Translations under genes and position numbers: made by a program
Shown: positions 8,108 through 17,109 of the stretch, in pieces
How positions within the stretch are numbered: the first letter of the stretch is position 1
Layout: each line of letters starts with the position of its first letter
Notes under the pieces: model-generated
What the model was told of the DNA's origin: nothing
Databases searched by the model: none
What the model saw: only the letters and a program-made list of their open reading frames with translations
Origin: Burkholderiales bacterium
GTDB lineage: Bacteria; Pseudomonadota; Gammaproteobacteria; Burkholderiales; Burkholderiaceae_C
NCBI GenBank assembly: GCA_003241965.1
Contig: QBMB01000008.1
Span: forward strand, 40,554 to 83,083
Length of the DNA stretch: 42,530 nt
Direction of reading: 5' to 3'

Positions 8108-9350
8108 GTGGCCTCAGGTTGCACTTCGTGAGTTCACGGATTTGCTGGCTGGATTCGCGTTCAAAAGCAGTGGCTATACAGACGAACATACGGATGTTCG
8201 CCTTCTACGCGGTGACAACATCTCGCCTGGCAATGTGCGGTGGGATGGCGTGAAGCGTTGGCCTAAAAACGGCAAACTTGATCTGGCGAAATTTGTCCTT
8301 CGGCCAGGCGACGTTGTGCTGGCAATGGATCGCCCCTGGATACCGTCTGGGCTGAAGGTCGCTAAAGTTAACAAAGCCGACACTCCCAGCTATTTAGTTC
8401 AGCGCGTCGCCCGCCTGCGAGCCGCTTCAAGGGAGGACGAGAGTTTTTTGTTCGCTCTTTTGTCCACGCCTGATTTTGAGTTGTATATCCAAAGTGCGAC
8501 TACTGGAACTGCCGTTCCCCACATAAGTGCGCGACAGATACTCGACTACAAATTCCTTCTCCCACCTGCGCACATCCGAGCGCAAATCGGGATTCTCACC
8601 GCAGCGCTCGACGACCGCATCACCCTCCTGCGAGAAACCAACGCCACCCTCGAAGCCATCGCCCAGACCCTGTTCAAGTCGTGGTTTGTCAACTTCGACC
8701 CCGTGCGCGCCAAGGGCGAAGGCCGCGCCCCCGAAGGCATCGACGAAGCCACGGCGACGCTGTTTCCCGATAGCTTTGAGGAGTCGGCGCTGGGGTTGGT
8801 GCCGAAGGGGTGGACACCCGTTCGCCTGGATTCGATTCTTGAACTGTCCTATGGCAAGGCCATGAAGGCAGAACACCGTAAGCCGGGCCCTGTGCCTGTC
8901 TACGGGTCAGGCGGCATCACTGGGTGGCATAACGAAGCCTTGGTCAAATATCCATCCATCGTAGTTGGCCGCAAAGGTACCGTCGGTAGCCTCTATTGGG
9001 AGAGCCGCCCGTTCTATCCGATTGACACGGTGTTCTATGTCAAAACGAGCCAGCCCCTCATTTATTGTTACCTGTTGCTCGGGACAATGGGATTGCCAAA
9101 TATGAACACAGACGCTGCAGTTCCTGGCTTGAACCGAGAAAACGTGTACCGACTGACTGTGCCGAACCCCTCTGCGGAGGTGGTTTCTGCTTTTGGTTTG
9201 GTTGTAGGGCCGCTACGGGAAGCCATGGATCACAACGAACAACAAGCCCAGACCCTCGCCACCCTGCGCGACACGCTGCTCCCCCGCCTCATCTCGGGAC
9301 AGCTGCGCCTGCCGGAGACCGCCCAAACCATCGAAGAGACCCTGGCATGA
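8097..9350 (+). CDS. hsdS: Type I restriction-modification specificity subunit HsdS
   Basis: A 417-residue protein with the usual two-fold plan: target-recognition domain 1 (from WPQVALREF), a conserved helical spacer ([20 protein letters not shown], then [11 protein letters not shown]), target-recognition domain 2 ([34 protein letters not shown]) and a C-terminal helical repeat ([19 protein letters not shown]). Each recognition domain reads one half of a bipartite DNA site. Full length indicates an intact gene. Start and end overlap hsdM (11 bp) and mcrB (ATGA at 9347), so the genes are translationally coupled. The recognition sequence cannot be predicted by eye. Confidence 0.96.
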   Translation: MSSEWPQVALREFTDLLAGFAFKSSGYTDEHTDVRLLRGDNISPGNVRWDGVKRWPKNGKLDLAKFVLRPGDVVLAMDRPWIPSGLKVAKVNKADTPSYLVQRVARLRAASREDESFLFALLSTPDFELYIQSATTGTAVPHISARQILDYKFLLPPAHIRAQIGILTAALDDRITLLRETNATLEAIAQTLFKSWFVNFDPVRAKGEGRAPEGIDEATATLFPDSFEESALGLVPKGWTPVRLDSILELSYGKAMKAEHRKPGPVPVYGSGGITGWHNEALVKYPSIVVGRKGTVGSLYWESRPFYPIDTVFYVKTSQPLIYCYLLLGTMGLPNMNTDAAVPGLNRENVYRLTVPNPSAEVVSAFGLVVGPLREAMDHNEQQAQTLATLRDTLLPRLISGQLRLPETAQTIEETLA

Positions 9351-12046
9351 CCAACAACATCCTGCAGACCAATGCCAACTTCCAGCAAGTGCTCGACGAG
9401 CTGGCCCTGCTGGGCGACGAGGCCACCCGAAACCCCATCGACGACCCGCTGTACAAAGAATTCATCGAGCGCTTTCCGGCCGACAGCCTTCCCAAGCTAA
9501 GCCTGGCGGAATACTGCGTGGGCAAAGGGGACGGTGAGTCCTTCTGCCGGTGGCTGGAGCGCGGCCTACAGCCGCTGATGGGCCGCTACATGCCTGGCAC
9601 GTCGCGCGGGCACATTCTGTACTTCCAGAAGGACGGCACTGTCTACAAGCACCGCAAGCTGAAATCACTCAGCGATGAGGAAGCCCTGCGTTACACCTTG
9701 CGTATTCAAGCCTGCATTGCCCAGGCGGACCTGAGCCAGGACCCACGCTGGATCGACAGCGACGCCCAGCTCTATGAACGGGCCAACGTGGCGCCGCGAG
9801 TGACGGTGGGCGACGGGCGCAAGCTGCGCCTGCTGGCCTGCTACCACCCGAACGAGACGCTTCCGTTCTCGTCGTCGCCCCATCTCGGGCATTTCCTGGT
9901 GGTGCTGGGTTGCCCTTCCGCCGATATTCCACCCAAGAGCCAGCCGGTGGCCCGCATGCTGCTGCTGCGCCGCTTCTTCGAGCTGGCAAGGCAGTCCTTT
10001 CCCGGGCTGACGCCGATGGGTTTCATGAAGGCGCTCTACAGCGAACGGCTGGGCCTGGCACCTGTCAAGGATGGCGACACCGCCGACGATGCCGACCTGG
10101 ACGACGGAAAGGAAGCCAAGAGGCCAGTAAAGACGCCCTCGGGTGGTGACAGCAGTGCGCGACAGCCCTTGAACCAAATCCTCTACGGGCCGCCTGGCAC
10201 TGGCAAGACCTACGCCACCATTGATGCAACGCTGGCCATCCTTGACCCGGAATTTCTTGCTGCCAACCTTAGTGACCGTAAAGCCTTGAAGGCGCGCTTC
10301 GATGTCTTCGAGCGAGAGCGGCGCGTGCGTTTCGTGACATTCCATCAGAGCTTCAGCTATGAGGACTTTGTGGAGGGCCTGCGTGCCACAACCAGTGAAG
10401 ACATAGGCCAGATCCGCTATGAGGTGGAAGATGGCGTGTTCAAGTCTTTGTGTGAAGCGGCAGCAGCAAAGGTGACACGCCCACAAGAGGGTAAGACTCC
10501 GACCGCCCCCTTCAATATTCGAGGCCGGCGTATTTGGAAGATGTCCCTGGGCAATACCTTGGGCAGTGATGCGGCGATCTATGACGAGTGCATTGAAAAG
10601 GGCTATGCACTGTTGGGTTATGGTGGACGCGTGAACTTCACTGGTTGCACCTCTCGCGATGAAGTGTTGAAGCGTTGTGTCGACAATGGCATCGAGGTGG
10701 CAAACCCACTAACTGACTACACAGTGACCAGTGTTGCGTCCTTTGTAACCCGCATGAAGCAGGGCGATCTAGTAGTCATCAGTGACGGAAACTTCAAATT
10801 CCGCGCCATAGGAGAGGTGAGCGGAGAGTACAGATACCAGCCACACAGCGACTACCCAGACGGCTACTCGCAAATGCGCCCAGTCAATTGGTTGCGGATC
10901 TATGAACCTTCGCTGCCGCACGGGGAACTGATGAAAAGCCAGTTCAGCCAGATGACCCTGTACGAACTGAGATCTCCATCCATCGACCTGGACAAGCTGC
11001 AAGCTCTGCTCAATCTTGGGCCCACTGAGCAGCAATCCACGGGCGGTTTGGTGCCAGGCCCAGTGCAAGGCTCCACATACGAAATCGTGCGCACGAACGC
11101 TGACATCGTCGAACTGAAGAAGCCACAGGGTCGTACCTTGTCGCTCGCGATGAGTTTGATCCAAGAATTGGCCCAAGCCGTCAAGGCAAATCAAATTTCG
11201 GTCGCAGACATCCGCGAAAAACGCGTGATGGAGAAGCTCACAGACTCGAGCATGGATCCGTACTTGGTCAACGGCTACAACAACGTGCTCGCCCCACTTG
11301 TCGCTCAATTCATTGGCGAAAAGGGTTCGATTGGCACCGATGGAGCCGTTCCGACACACCGAGATGCTCGCGTCCTCATCATCGATGAGATCAACCGCGG
11401 CAACATCTCGCGCATTTTTGGGGAGCTGATCACGCTGATTGAGCCCTCGAAGCGCGCAGGAGCTGCCGAAGCGCTGGAGGTCTTGCTGCCTTACTCGAAG
11501 AAGCCATTCAGCGTGCCGGCCAACGTCTACCTGATCGGCACGATGAACACCGCCGACCGTTCGCTGGCCGCAATGGACGTGGCGCTGCGGCGTCGCTTCG
11601 TGTTCAGGGAAATGCCACCGCGCCCTGGCCTCCTGCAAGGCGTGGAGGTGGGCGCCATCAAAATCGACGCATTGCTGATGGTGATGAACCAGCGCATCGA
11701 GGCATTGCTAGGCCGCGACCATTGCCTGGGGCATGCCTACTTCTTGCCGCTGCGCGAGGACGACTCGCTGGCAAAACTGGCGGAGATCTTCCGGGTGCAG
11801 GTGCTGCCGCTTCTGCAGGAATACTATTTTGACGACTGGCAGCGCATCCAATGGGTGCTCAACGACCACCGCAAGGGCAATGAAGCCTATCGCTTCGTGA
11901 CGACTAGCGAGGTCAACACCGCCAATCTGTTCGGGGATGCGGTCAACATCACCCGGTCGCCCCAATTGTGGCGCATCAATGAAGATTCCTTTCTTTGCGA
12001 AGAGAGCTACCTTGGCGTGATCAACCACGAGGACGCTTCGACTTGA
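9347..12046 (+). CDS. mcrB: McrB-type AAA+ GTPase of a McrBC restriction system, with inserted PUA/EVE-like domain
   Basis: An 899-residue protein; ATG at 9347 overlaps the hsdS stop. Residues 1 to about 250 form an N-terminal domain I do not recognise, presumably for DNA specificity; it does not look like the short E. coli McrB DNA-binding domain. The AAA+ motor has Walker A GPPGTGKT (about 281), FHQSFSYEDFVEGLR, Walker B LIIDEINRGNISRIFGEL (about 675), and the McrB signature GTMNTADRS (about 731) with arginines in LRRRF. Between the FHQS region and Walker B lies an insertion at about 388-541, with WKMSLGN, ALLGYGG and GDLVVISDGNFKFRAIGEV, which looks like a PUA/EVE-type base-reading domain. 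McrB translocates on DNA using GTP and activates the McrC nuclease at modified sites. The alternative N-terminal extension to 9065 is an hsdS shadow. Confidence 0.93.
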   Translation: MTNNILQTNANFQQVLDELALLGDEATRNPIDDPLYKEFIERFPADSLPKLSLAEYCVGKGDGESFCRWLERGLQPLMGRYMPGTSRGHILYFQKDGTVYKHRKLKSLSDEEALRYTLRIQACIAQADLSQDPRWIDSDAQLYERANVAPRVTVGDGRKLRLLACYHPNETLPFSSSPHLGHFLVVLGCPSADIPPKSQPVARMLLLRRFFELARQSFPGLTPMGFMKALYSERLGLAPVKDGDTADDADLDDGKEAKRPVKTPSGGDSSARQPLNQILYGPPGTGKTYATIDATLAILDPEFLAANLSDRKALKARFDVFERERRVRFVTFHQSFSYEDFVEGLRATTSEDIGQIRYEVEDGVFKSLCEAAAAKVTRPQEGKTPTAPFNIRGRRIWKMSLGNTLGSDAAIYDECIEKGYALLGYGGRVNFTGCTSRDEVLKRCVDNGIEVANPLTDYTVTSVASFVTRMKQGDLVVISDGNFKFRAIGEVSGEYRYQPHSDYPDGYSQMRPVNWLRIYEPSLPHGELMKSQFSQMTLYELRSPSIDLDKLQALLNLGPTEQQSTGGLVPGPVQGSTYEIVRTNADIVELKKPQGRTLSLAMSLIQELAQAVKANQISVADIREKRVMEKLTDSSMDPYLVNGYNNVLAPLVAQFIGEKGSIGTDGAVPTHRDARVLIIDEINRGNISRIFGELITLIEPSKRAGAAEALEVLLPYSKKPFSVPANVYLIGTMNTADRSLAAMDVALRRRFVFREMPPRPGLLQGVEVGAIKIDALLMVMNQRIEALLGRDHCLGHAYFLPLREDDSLAKLAEIFRVQVLPLLQEYYFDDWQRIQWVLNDHRKGNEAYRFVTTSEVNTANLFGDAVNITRSPQLWRINEDSFLCEESYLGVINHEDAST

Positions 12047-13356
12047 ACATCGCCGCTGGATCTCGGACGGTCAGTGTTCGCGAGCATGCCTGGCTCTGCA
12101 CCGATCCAGTAGCCGCAACACTGGACTGCGCCCAGGTCAGCGAATCGGCATTCGACTATCTGTGCCGGCTGAGCGAGCGCTTCTCGCGCGGCGGTGCGCG
12201 TCTGCTGCAGGTGGAGGGCCGGCGCCGGCTGAAGCTGGATAACTTCGTGGGCGTGATCCAGACACCCTGCGGCACGACGCTGGAGATCGTGCCCAAACAT
12301 CACGCCGAAGGTGGCAGCCTTTCCGAGGCCCGCGCGTTGCTGCGCAAGTTGCTGCTGGCCCTGATGGACCTGCCCACGCGGGAAGTTGGCGCGGCCTCGT
12401 TGCAGTTGTTCGATGCACCGTTGTCAGAGTGGGTAATGGGGCGCTTCCTTCAGGAGCTGGACACGCTGGTCAGTCGCGGCCTGCGCTTCGAGTACCAGCG
12501 GGTGGACGAGGAGCTACCTTTCCTGCGCGGCCAGCTCGACCTCAACCGGCAACTGCGGCAACCCCCCGGGCGTGAGCACAGATTTCATGTGCGGCATGAG
12601 GTCTACCTGCCTGACCGGCCCGAGAACCGGCTGCTAAAGCTGGCGCTGGACCGGGTGCGCCAGAGCACGCAGGACGCCGGCCATTGGCGACTGGCACAGG
12701 AGCTGAGCTTCCGCCTCGCCGAGATTCCTGCCAGCCGTCAGGTTGAGCCGGACTTGCGGGCTTGGGGGCAAGACCGCCTGCTCGCCCATTACCGTCCCGT
12801 CAGACCCTGGTGCGAACTGATTCTGGGCGAGCATATGCCCATTGCCCTAGCCGGCGACTTCCAAGGTCTGAGCCTGCTCTTTCCCATGGAGAAGCTCTTC
12901 GAGCAGTATGTGGCTCGCTGGCTGCGCCAGCAGCTCCCAGCTGATGCGGTGCTGCGCACGCCGGCACGCAGCCAGTACCTTTGCCTTCACGAGCAGCAGA
13001 ACTTCTTCCAGCTGCAACCCGATCTGTTCATCACGCACCAGGGGCTCGCCTGGGTACTTGACACCAAGTGGAAGCTGATCGACGCCAGCGACCGCACTCA
13101 CAAGTACGGCCTCAACCAGTCGGACTTCTATCAGCTCTATGCGTATGGGCAGAAGTACCTGGGGGGTGAGGGACGGATGGCGCTGGTGTACCCGGCCACG
13201 GAACGCTTCCAGGCGCCGCTGCCAGCCTTTGCCTTCGACGAGCGCTTGCATCTGGAAGTGCTGCCCTTTGACCTGAAGCTAGATGATCTGGCCGGACTGG
13301 AGCGGCTGGCGTTGCCGCAGTCTTTCAGGGCTCTTGAGTTGGCACAGGCGACTTAG
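12043..13356 (+). CDS. mcrC: McrC-type nuclease subunit of a McrBC restriction system
   Basis: A 437-residue protein starting at TTG 12043, overlapping the McrB stop (TTGA), with GAGGA nine bases upstream. A second TTG at 11995 in frame is less well placed. The N-terminal region has LDNFVGVIQTP and LEIVPKH, typical of McrC. The C-terminal nuclease domain has a PD-(D/E)xK-like set: LQPDLFITH (D), VLDTKWK (D-x-K), and NQSDFYQLYAYG downstream. McrC forms the stalk and nuclease of the McrBC complex and cuts DNA when stimulated by McrB. The adjacent McrB supports this directly. Placement between hsdS and hsdR makes it a cassette embedded in the type I operon. Confidence 0.93.
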   Translation: MNIAAGSRTVSVREHAWLCTDPVAATLDCAQVSESAFDYLCRLSERFSRGGARLLQVEGRRRLKLDNFVGVIQTPCGTTLEIVPKHHAEGGSLSEARALLRKLLLALMDLPTREVGAASLQLFDAPLSEWVMGRFLQELDTLVSRGLRFEYQRVDEELPFLRGQLDLNRQLRQPPGREHRFHVRHEVYLPDRPENRLLKLALDRVRQSTQDAGHWRLAQELSFRLAEIPASRQVEPDLRAWGQDRLLAHYRPVRPWCELILGEHMPIALAGDFQGLSLLFPMEKLFEQYVARWLRQQLPADAVLRTPARSQYLCLHEQQNFFQLQPDLFITHQGLAWVLDTKWKLIDASDRTHKYGLNQSDFYQLYAYGQKYLGGEGRMALVYPATERFQAPLPAFAFDERLHLEVLPFDLKLDDLAGLERLALPQSFRALELAQAT

Positions 13357-13410
13357 ACTTCACCGAGTACACGAATCAGCACGTAGGCCGAAGAGCCATG
13401 CACAGGGAGC

Positions 13411-16400
13411 ATGATGACTGAAGATCAACTGGAACAGGAAGCACTGGGCTGGCTCACCGAGGTGGGCTACACGCGCCGCTACGGCCCGGACATCGCTCAC
13501 GACGGCGCCGAGCCACAGCGCGCCCACTACCGCCAGGTGGTGTTGCCGTTCCGCTTGCGTGAAACCATGCAACGGCTGAATCCAACCGTGCCCATCATCG
13601 CGCGGGAAGCCGCCTTGCAGCAGGTGTTGGAATTGGGCATACCCGCGCAGCTTTCGGCGAACCGCACGTTTCACAGGCTGCTGACAAATGGTGTGCCAGT
13701 GCAGTACCAGCTGGACGGAGAGACCCGGGGTGATTTCGTGCAGCTGGTGGATTGGGAACACCCCGAGCGCAACGAGTTCTGGGCGGTGAGCCAATTCACC
13801 ATCAAGGGTCCACACCACACCCGCCGGCCTGACATCGTACTGTTCATCAATGGCCTTCCCCTGGTGCTGATAGAGCTTAAGAACCCGGCAGACACGAACG
13901 CCGACATCTGGAAGGCCTACGACCAGATCCAGACCTACAAGGAGCAGGTACCAGACGTGTTCCAGTACAACGAGGTGCTGGTGGTGTCGGACGGCAGCGA
14001 GGCCCGCCTGGGCTCGCTCTCGGCCGACGCAGAGCGATTCATGCAGTGGCGCACGATTGATGGCGTCAACTTGGATCCGCTGGGGGAGTTCAACGAGCTG
14101 GAGACCCTGATGCGCGGCGTGCTGGCGCCCGGCTACCTGCTCGACTACCTGCGCTACTTCGTGCTGTTTGAAGATGACGGCACGCTGGTGAAGAAGATCG
14201 CCGGCTACCACCAGTTCCATGCGGTGAGATCAGCCATCGAGCATGTAGTGGCGGCATCACGGCCTGACAGCGCGGCCAGCCTGCGCGGCAAGGGTGGTGT
14301 GGTGTGGCACACCCAGGGCAGCGGTAAGAGCATCACCATGACCTGCTTCGCCGCCCGGGTGATGCAGGAACCGGCGATGGAGAACCCGACCATCCTGGTG
14401 ATCACCGACCGCAACGACTTGGATGGCCAGCTCTTCGGCGTGTTCAGCCTGGCGCACGACCTGTTGCGCGAGCAGCCAGTGCAGGCCATCACGCGGCAGC
14501 AGCTGCGACAGTTGCTAAGGAACCGACCTTCGGGCGGCATCGTCTTCACTACCATCCAAAAGTTCATGCCGGGTGAGGACGAGGACATGTTCCCAGTGCT
14601 CTCCGAGCGGCGCAACATCGTGGTGATCGCTGACGAGGCGCACCGCACACAGTACGGCTTTGAGGCCAAGCTGAAGACGCGCAAGACGAGGCCCGAAGGC
14701 ACGAGCCCAGCGCGGGCGATTGCTTCAGCCGACGGCATGGCAACCCCCGCAGCCGTGCCTGCGGACTTTGCTCCGCCCGAATACAAAACCAGCTACCACG
14801 TCGGCTATGCCCAGCACCTGCGCGACGCGCTGCCACACGCCACATTCGTAGCGTTCACTGGTACACCAATCAGCAGTACCGACCGCGACACCCGGGCCGT
14901 GTTTGGCGACTACATCCATGTGTACGACATGCAGCAGGCCAAGGAAGATGGCGCCACGGTGGCCATCTACTACGAGAGCCGCCTGGCCAAGCTCAGGTTG
15001 AAAGAGGAAGACCTGTCCACCCTTGATGAAGAGGTGGACGAGTTGGCCGAGGACGAAGAGGAAAGCACCCAGGCGCAGCTCAAGAGCCGCTGGGCAGCCC
15101 TGGAGAAGGTGGTGGGTGCAGAACCCCGCGTGGCGAGCGTGGCGGCTGATCTGGTGACCCATTTCGAGGAACGCAACAAAGCCCAGGACGGCAAGGCCAT
15201 GGTGGTAGCCATGAGCCGCGACATCTGTGTCCACCTCTACAACGAGATCATCAAGCTGCGCCCGGACTGGCATAACACCGACCCTGAGAAGGGTGCCATC
15301 AAGATCGTGATGACCGGCAGCGCGAGCGACAGGGCACTGCTTCGGCCGCACATCTACAGCGCTCAGACGAAGAAGCGGCTGGAGAAACGCTTTAAGGACC
15401 CTTCCGACCCACTGCGCCTCGTGATCGTCCGCGACATGTGGCTCACCGGCTTCGATGCGCCTTGCGTTCACACGATGTACGTGGACAAGCCCATGAAGGG
15501 GCACAACCTCATGCAGGCCATTGCCCGGGTGAACCGGGTGTTCAAGGACAAACAAGGCGGTCTGGTGGTGGACTACATCGGCATCGGTAACGAGCTGAAG
15601 GCCGCGATGAAGGAGTACACCGCCAGCAAGGGCCGCGGCAAGCCCACGGTGGATGCGTACGAGGCGCTGTCGGTGCTGCTGGAGAAAATGGACGTGCTGC
15701 GCGCCATGCTGCATGGGTTTGACTACACCGGCTTCAAAATTGGTGGGCATAAGACGCTGGCGGGTGCTGCCAACCATGTGCTGGGCATCAAGGCCGAGGG
15801 CAAAGACAGCAAGCGCGACGGCAAGAAGCGGTTCGCCGACGTTGCGTTGGGCATGAGCAAGGCCTTCAGCCTGTGTTGCACGTTGGACGAAGCCAAGACG
15901 CTGCGCGATGAAGTGGCCTTTCTCCAGGCAGTCAAGGTGATCCTGACCAAGCGAGACATCAGCACTCAGAAGAAGACCAACGAGCAGCGCGAGGCGGCCA
16001 TCCGCCAGATCATCAGCCATGCGGTGGTGAGCGACACCGTGGTGGACATCTTCGACGCCGTGGGTCTGGAGAAGCCCAACATCGGCCTGCTGGACGAGGA
16101 GTTCCTGGCACAGGTCCGGAACCTGCCCGAGCGCAACCTGGCGGTCGAGTTGCTGGAACGCTTGCTGGAAGGCGAGATCAAGAGCAAGTTCGCCAGCAAC
16201 GTAGTCCAACAGAAGAAGTTCTCCGAAATGCTCTCTGGCGTGATAGCCCGGTACCAGAACCGCAGCATCGAGACCGCGCAGGTGATGGAAGAGTTGGTCG
16301 AGATGGCCAAGAAGTTTCGCGAGGCAGCGGGTCGTGGTGAGCGGCTGGGGCTCAGTGAAGACGAGGTCCGGTTCTACGACGCATTGGCCAGCAACGAGTC

Positions 16401-16638
16401 GTCTGTTCGGGAACTGACCGATGAGACTCTGAAGAAGATCGCCCACGAGCTCACAGAGAACCTGCGTCAGAACATTTCTGTGGACTGGTCGAAGCGTGAG
16501 AGCGTGCGGGCCAGTCTGCGCCTCATGGTCAAGCGCATCCTGCGCAAGTACAAGTACCCGCCAGACATGCAGGACGCAGCGGTTGAGCTGGTGCTGCAGC
16601 AGGCAGAGGCGATCGGTGAGAGTTGGGCCATCAGCTAA
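13411..16638 (+). CDS. hsdR: Type I restriction enzyme endonuclease/translocase subunit HsdR
   Basis: A 1075-residue protein with AGGGAG just upstream of the ATG at 13411; the next codon is also ATG. The N-terminal PD-(D/E)xK nuclease has [22 protein letters not shown]-type residues (positions about 147-168) and a QxxxY-like segment ([10 protein letters not shown]). Superfamily 2 helicase motors follow: motif I HTQGSGKS (about 299), motif [12 protein letters not shown] (about 407), motif III FTGTPI, and motif VI-like [10 protein letters not shown]. The C-terminal helical region binds the methylase core. It translocates DNA with ATP and cuts at collision points. It is separated from mcrC by 54 bp but lies on the same strand, so it is most likely the last gene of the operon. 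Confidence 0.97.
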   Translation: MMTEDQLEQEALGWLTEVGYTRRYGPDIAHDGAEPQRAHYRQVVLPFRLRETMQRLNPTVPIIAREAALQQVLELGIPAQLSANRTFHRLLTNGVPVQYQLDGETRGDFVQLVDWEHPERNEFWAVSQFTIKGPHHTRRPDIVLFINGLPLVLIELKNPADTNADIWKAYDQIQTYKEQVPDVFQYNEVLVVSDGSEARLGSLSADAERFMQWRTIDGVNLDPLGEFNELETLMRGVLAPGYLLDYLRYFVLFEDDGTLVKKIAGYHQFHAVRSAIEHVVAASRPDSAASLRGKGGVVWHTQGSGKSITMTCFAARVMQEPAMENPTILVITDRNDLDGQLFGVFSLAHDLLREQPVQAITRQQLRQLLRNRPSGGIVFTTIQKFMPGEDEDMFPVLSERRNIVVIADEAHRTQYGFEAKLKTRKTRPEGTSPARAIASADGMATPAAVPADFAPPEYKTSYHVGYAQHLRDALPHATFVAFTGTPISSTDRDTRAVFGDYIHVYDMQQAKEDGATVAIYYESRLAKLRLKEEDLSTLDEEVDELAEDEEESTQAQLKSRWAALEKVVGAEPRVASVAADLVTHFEERNKAQDGKAMVVAMSRDICVHLYNEIIKLRPDWHNTDPEKGAIKIVMTGSASDRALLRPHIYSAQTKKRLEKRFKDPSDPLRLVIVRDMWLTGFDAPCVHTMYVDKPMKGHNLMQAIARVNRVFKDKQGGLVVDYIGIGNELKAAMKEYTASKGRGKPTVDAYEALSVLLEKMDVLRAMLHGFDYTGFKIGGHKTLAGAANHVLGIKAEGKDSKRDGKKRFADVALGMSKAFSLCCTLDEAKTLRDEVAFLQAVKVILTKRDISTQKKTNEQREAAIRQIISHAVVSDTVVDIFDAVGLEKPNIGLLDEEFLAQVRNLPERNLAVELLERLLEGEIKSKFASNVVQQKKFSEMLSGVIARYQNRSIETAQVMEELVEMAKKFREAAGRGERLGLSEDEVRFYDALASNESSVRELTDETLKKIAHELTENLRQNISVDWSKRESVRASLRLMVKRILRKYKYPPDMQDAAVELVLQQAEAIGESWAIS

Positions 16639-16679
16639 CCAACGGTTCCACTGGTGCGGCACATGTCCGCCAACTGGAT

Positions 16680-16931
16680 CTACTTTCGCTTCGAGCGGGC
16701 ACTCTTGATCAACCGGTCAAGTTCATCTTGCGCACTGGTGTTGGAGGCAGGTCGTCGAGGCGATGCCGAACCAATGTGCTTCAAAGACTCGACTGAGAAA
16801 GCAGCCCCCGGTTCACCCATGTACGCCCGCGAAGCATCTACTTCCACATGCCCGCATTGAGAGCACTTGCGACCTGTTCGAGTCAGGAAATAGGTCAATC
16901 GAAAGCAGCTTGGGCAGTATTTGCCAGACAT
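16680..16931 (-). CDS. Small zinc-ribbon protein (83 residues)
   Basis: Starts at ATG 16931 with a GGGGG run shortly upstream. The N-terminal 30 residues hold two CxxC pairs (CPSC and CSQC) spaced for a zinc ribbon. The rest is polar with a basic tail (IKSARSKRK). It converges with hsdR (gap 41 bp) and lies downstream of the integrase on the same strand, separated by 178 bases without a recognisable gene. A frame continuing upstream to 17225 is not protein-like. A small DNA-binding or regulatory role, for example in excision control, would fit the position, but I know no named family. Confidence 0.6.
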   Translation of the reverse strand: MSGKYCPSCFRLTYFLTRTGRKCSQCGHVEVDASRAYMGEPGAAFSVESLKHIGSASPRRPASNTSAQDELDRLIKSARSKRK

Positions 16932-17109
16932 CAGAGCCCCCGAAGTTTTTGAATGGTGCCGTCTCCAGCCTGGGAAGAAGCCAACTCCAACGCTGTTACA
17001 CCATTGTATGGACCTTGTACCCCCAATAGCCTTGGTCGATCTGTGGTGGCCCAAGGCGCCGTTTTTTTCCGCGCGGATGGAAAGTGTGCTTACAGGGCCG
17101 TCAGCCGGG

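Noticed and set aside
9065-9346. 94-residue N-terminal extension of McrB
   Set aside because: It lies inside hsdS in another frame; the ATGA overlap at 9347 is the natural coupled start.
14725-16662. 645-residue minus-strand open frame
   Set aside because: It is antisense to the clear hsdR helicase domains; composition (His/Gln/Leu-rich) is typical of a GC-rich shadow frame.
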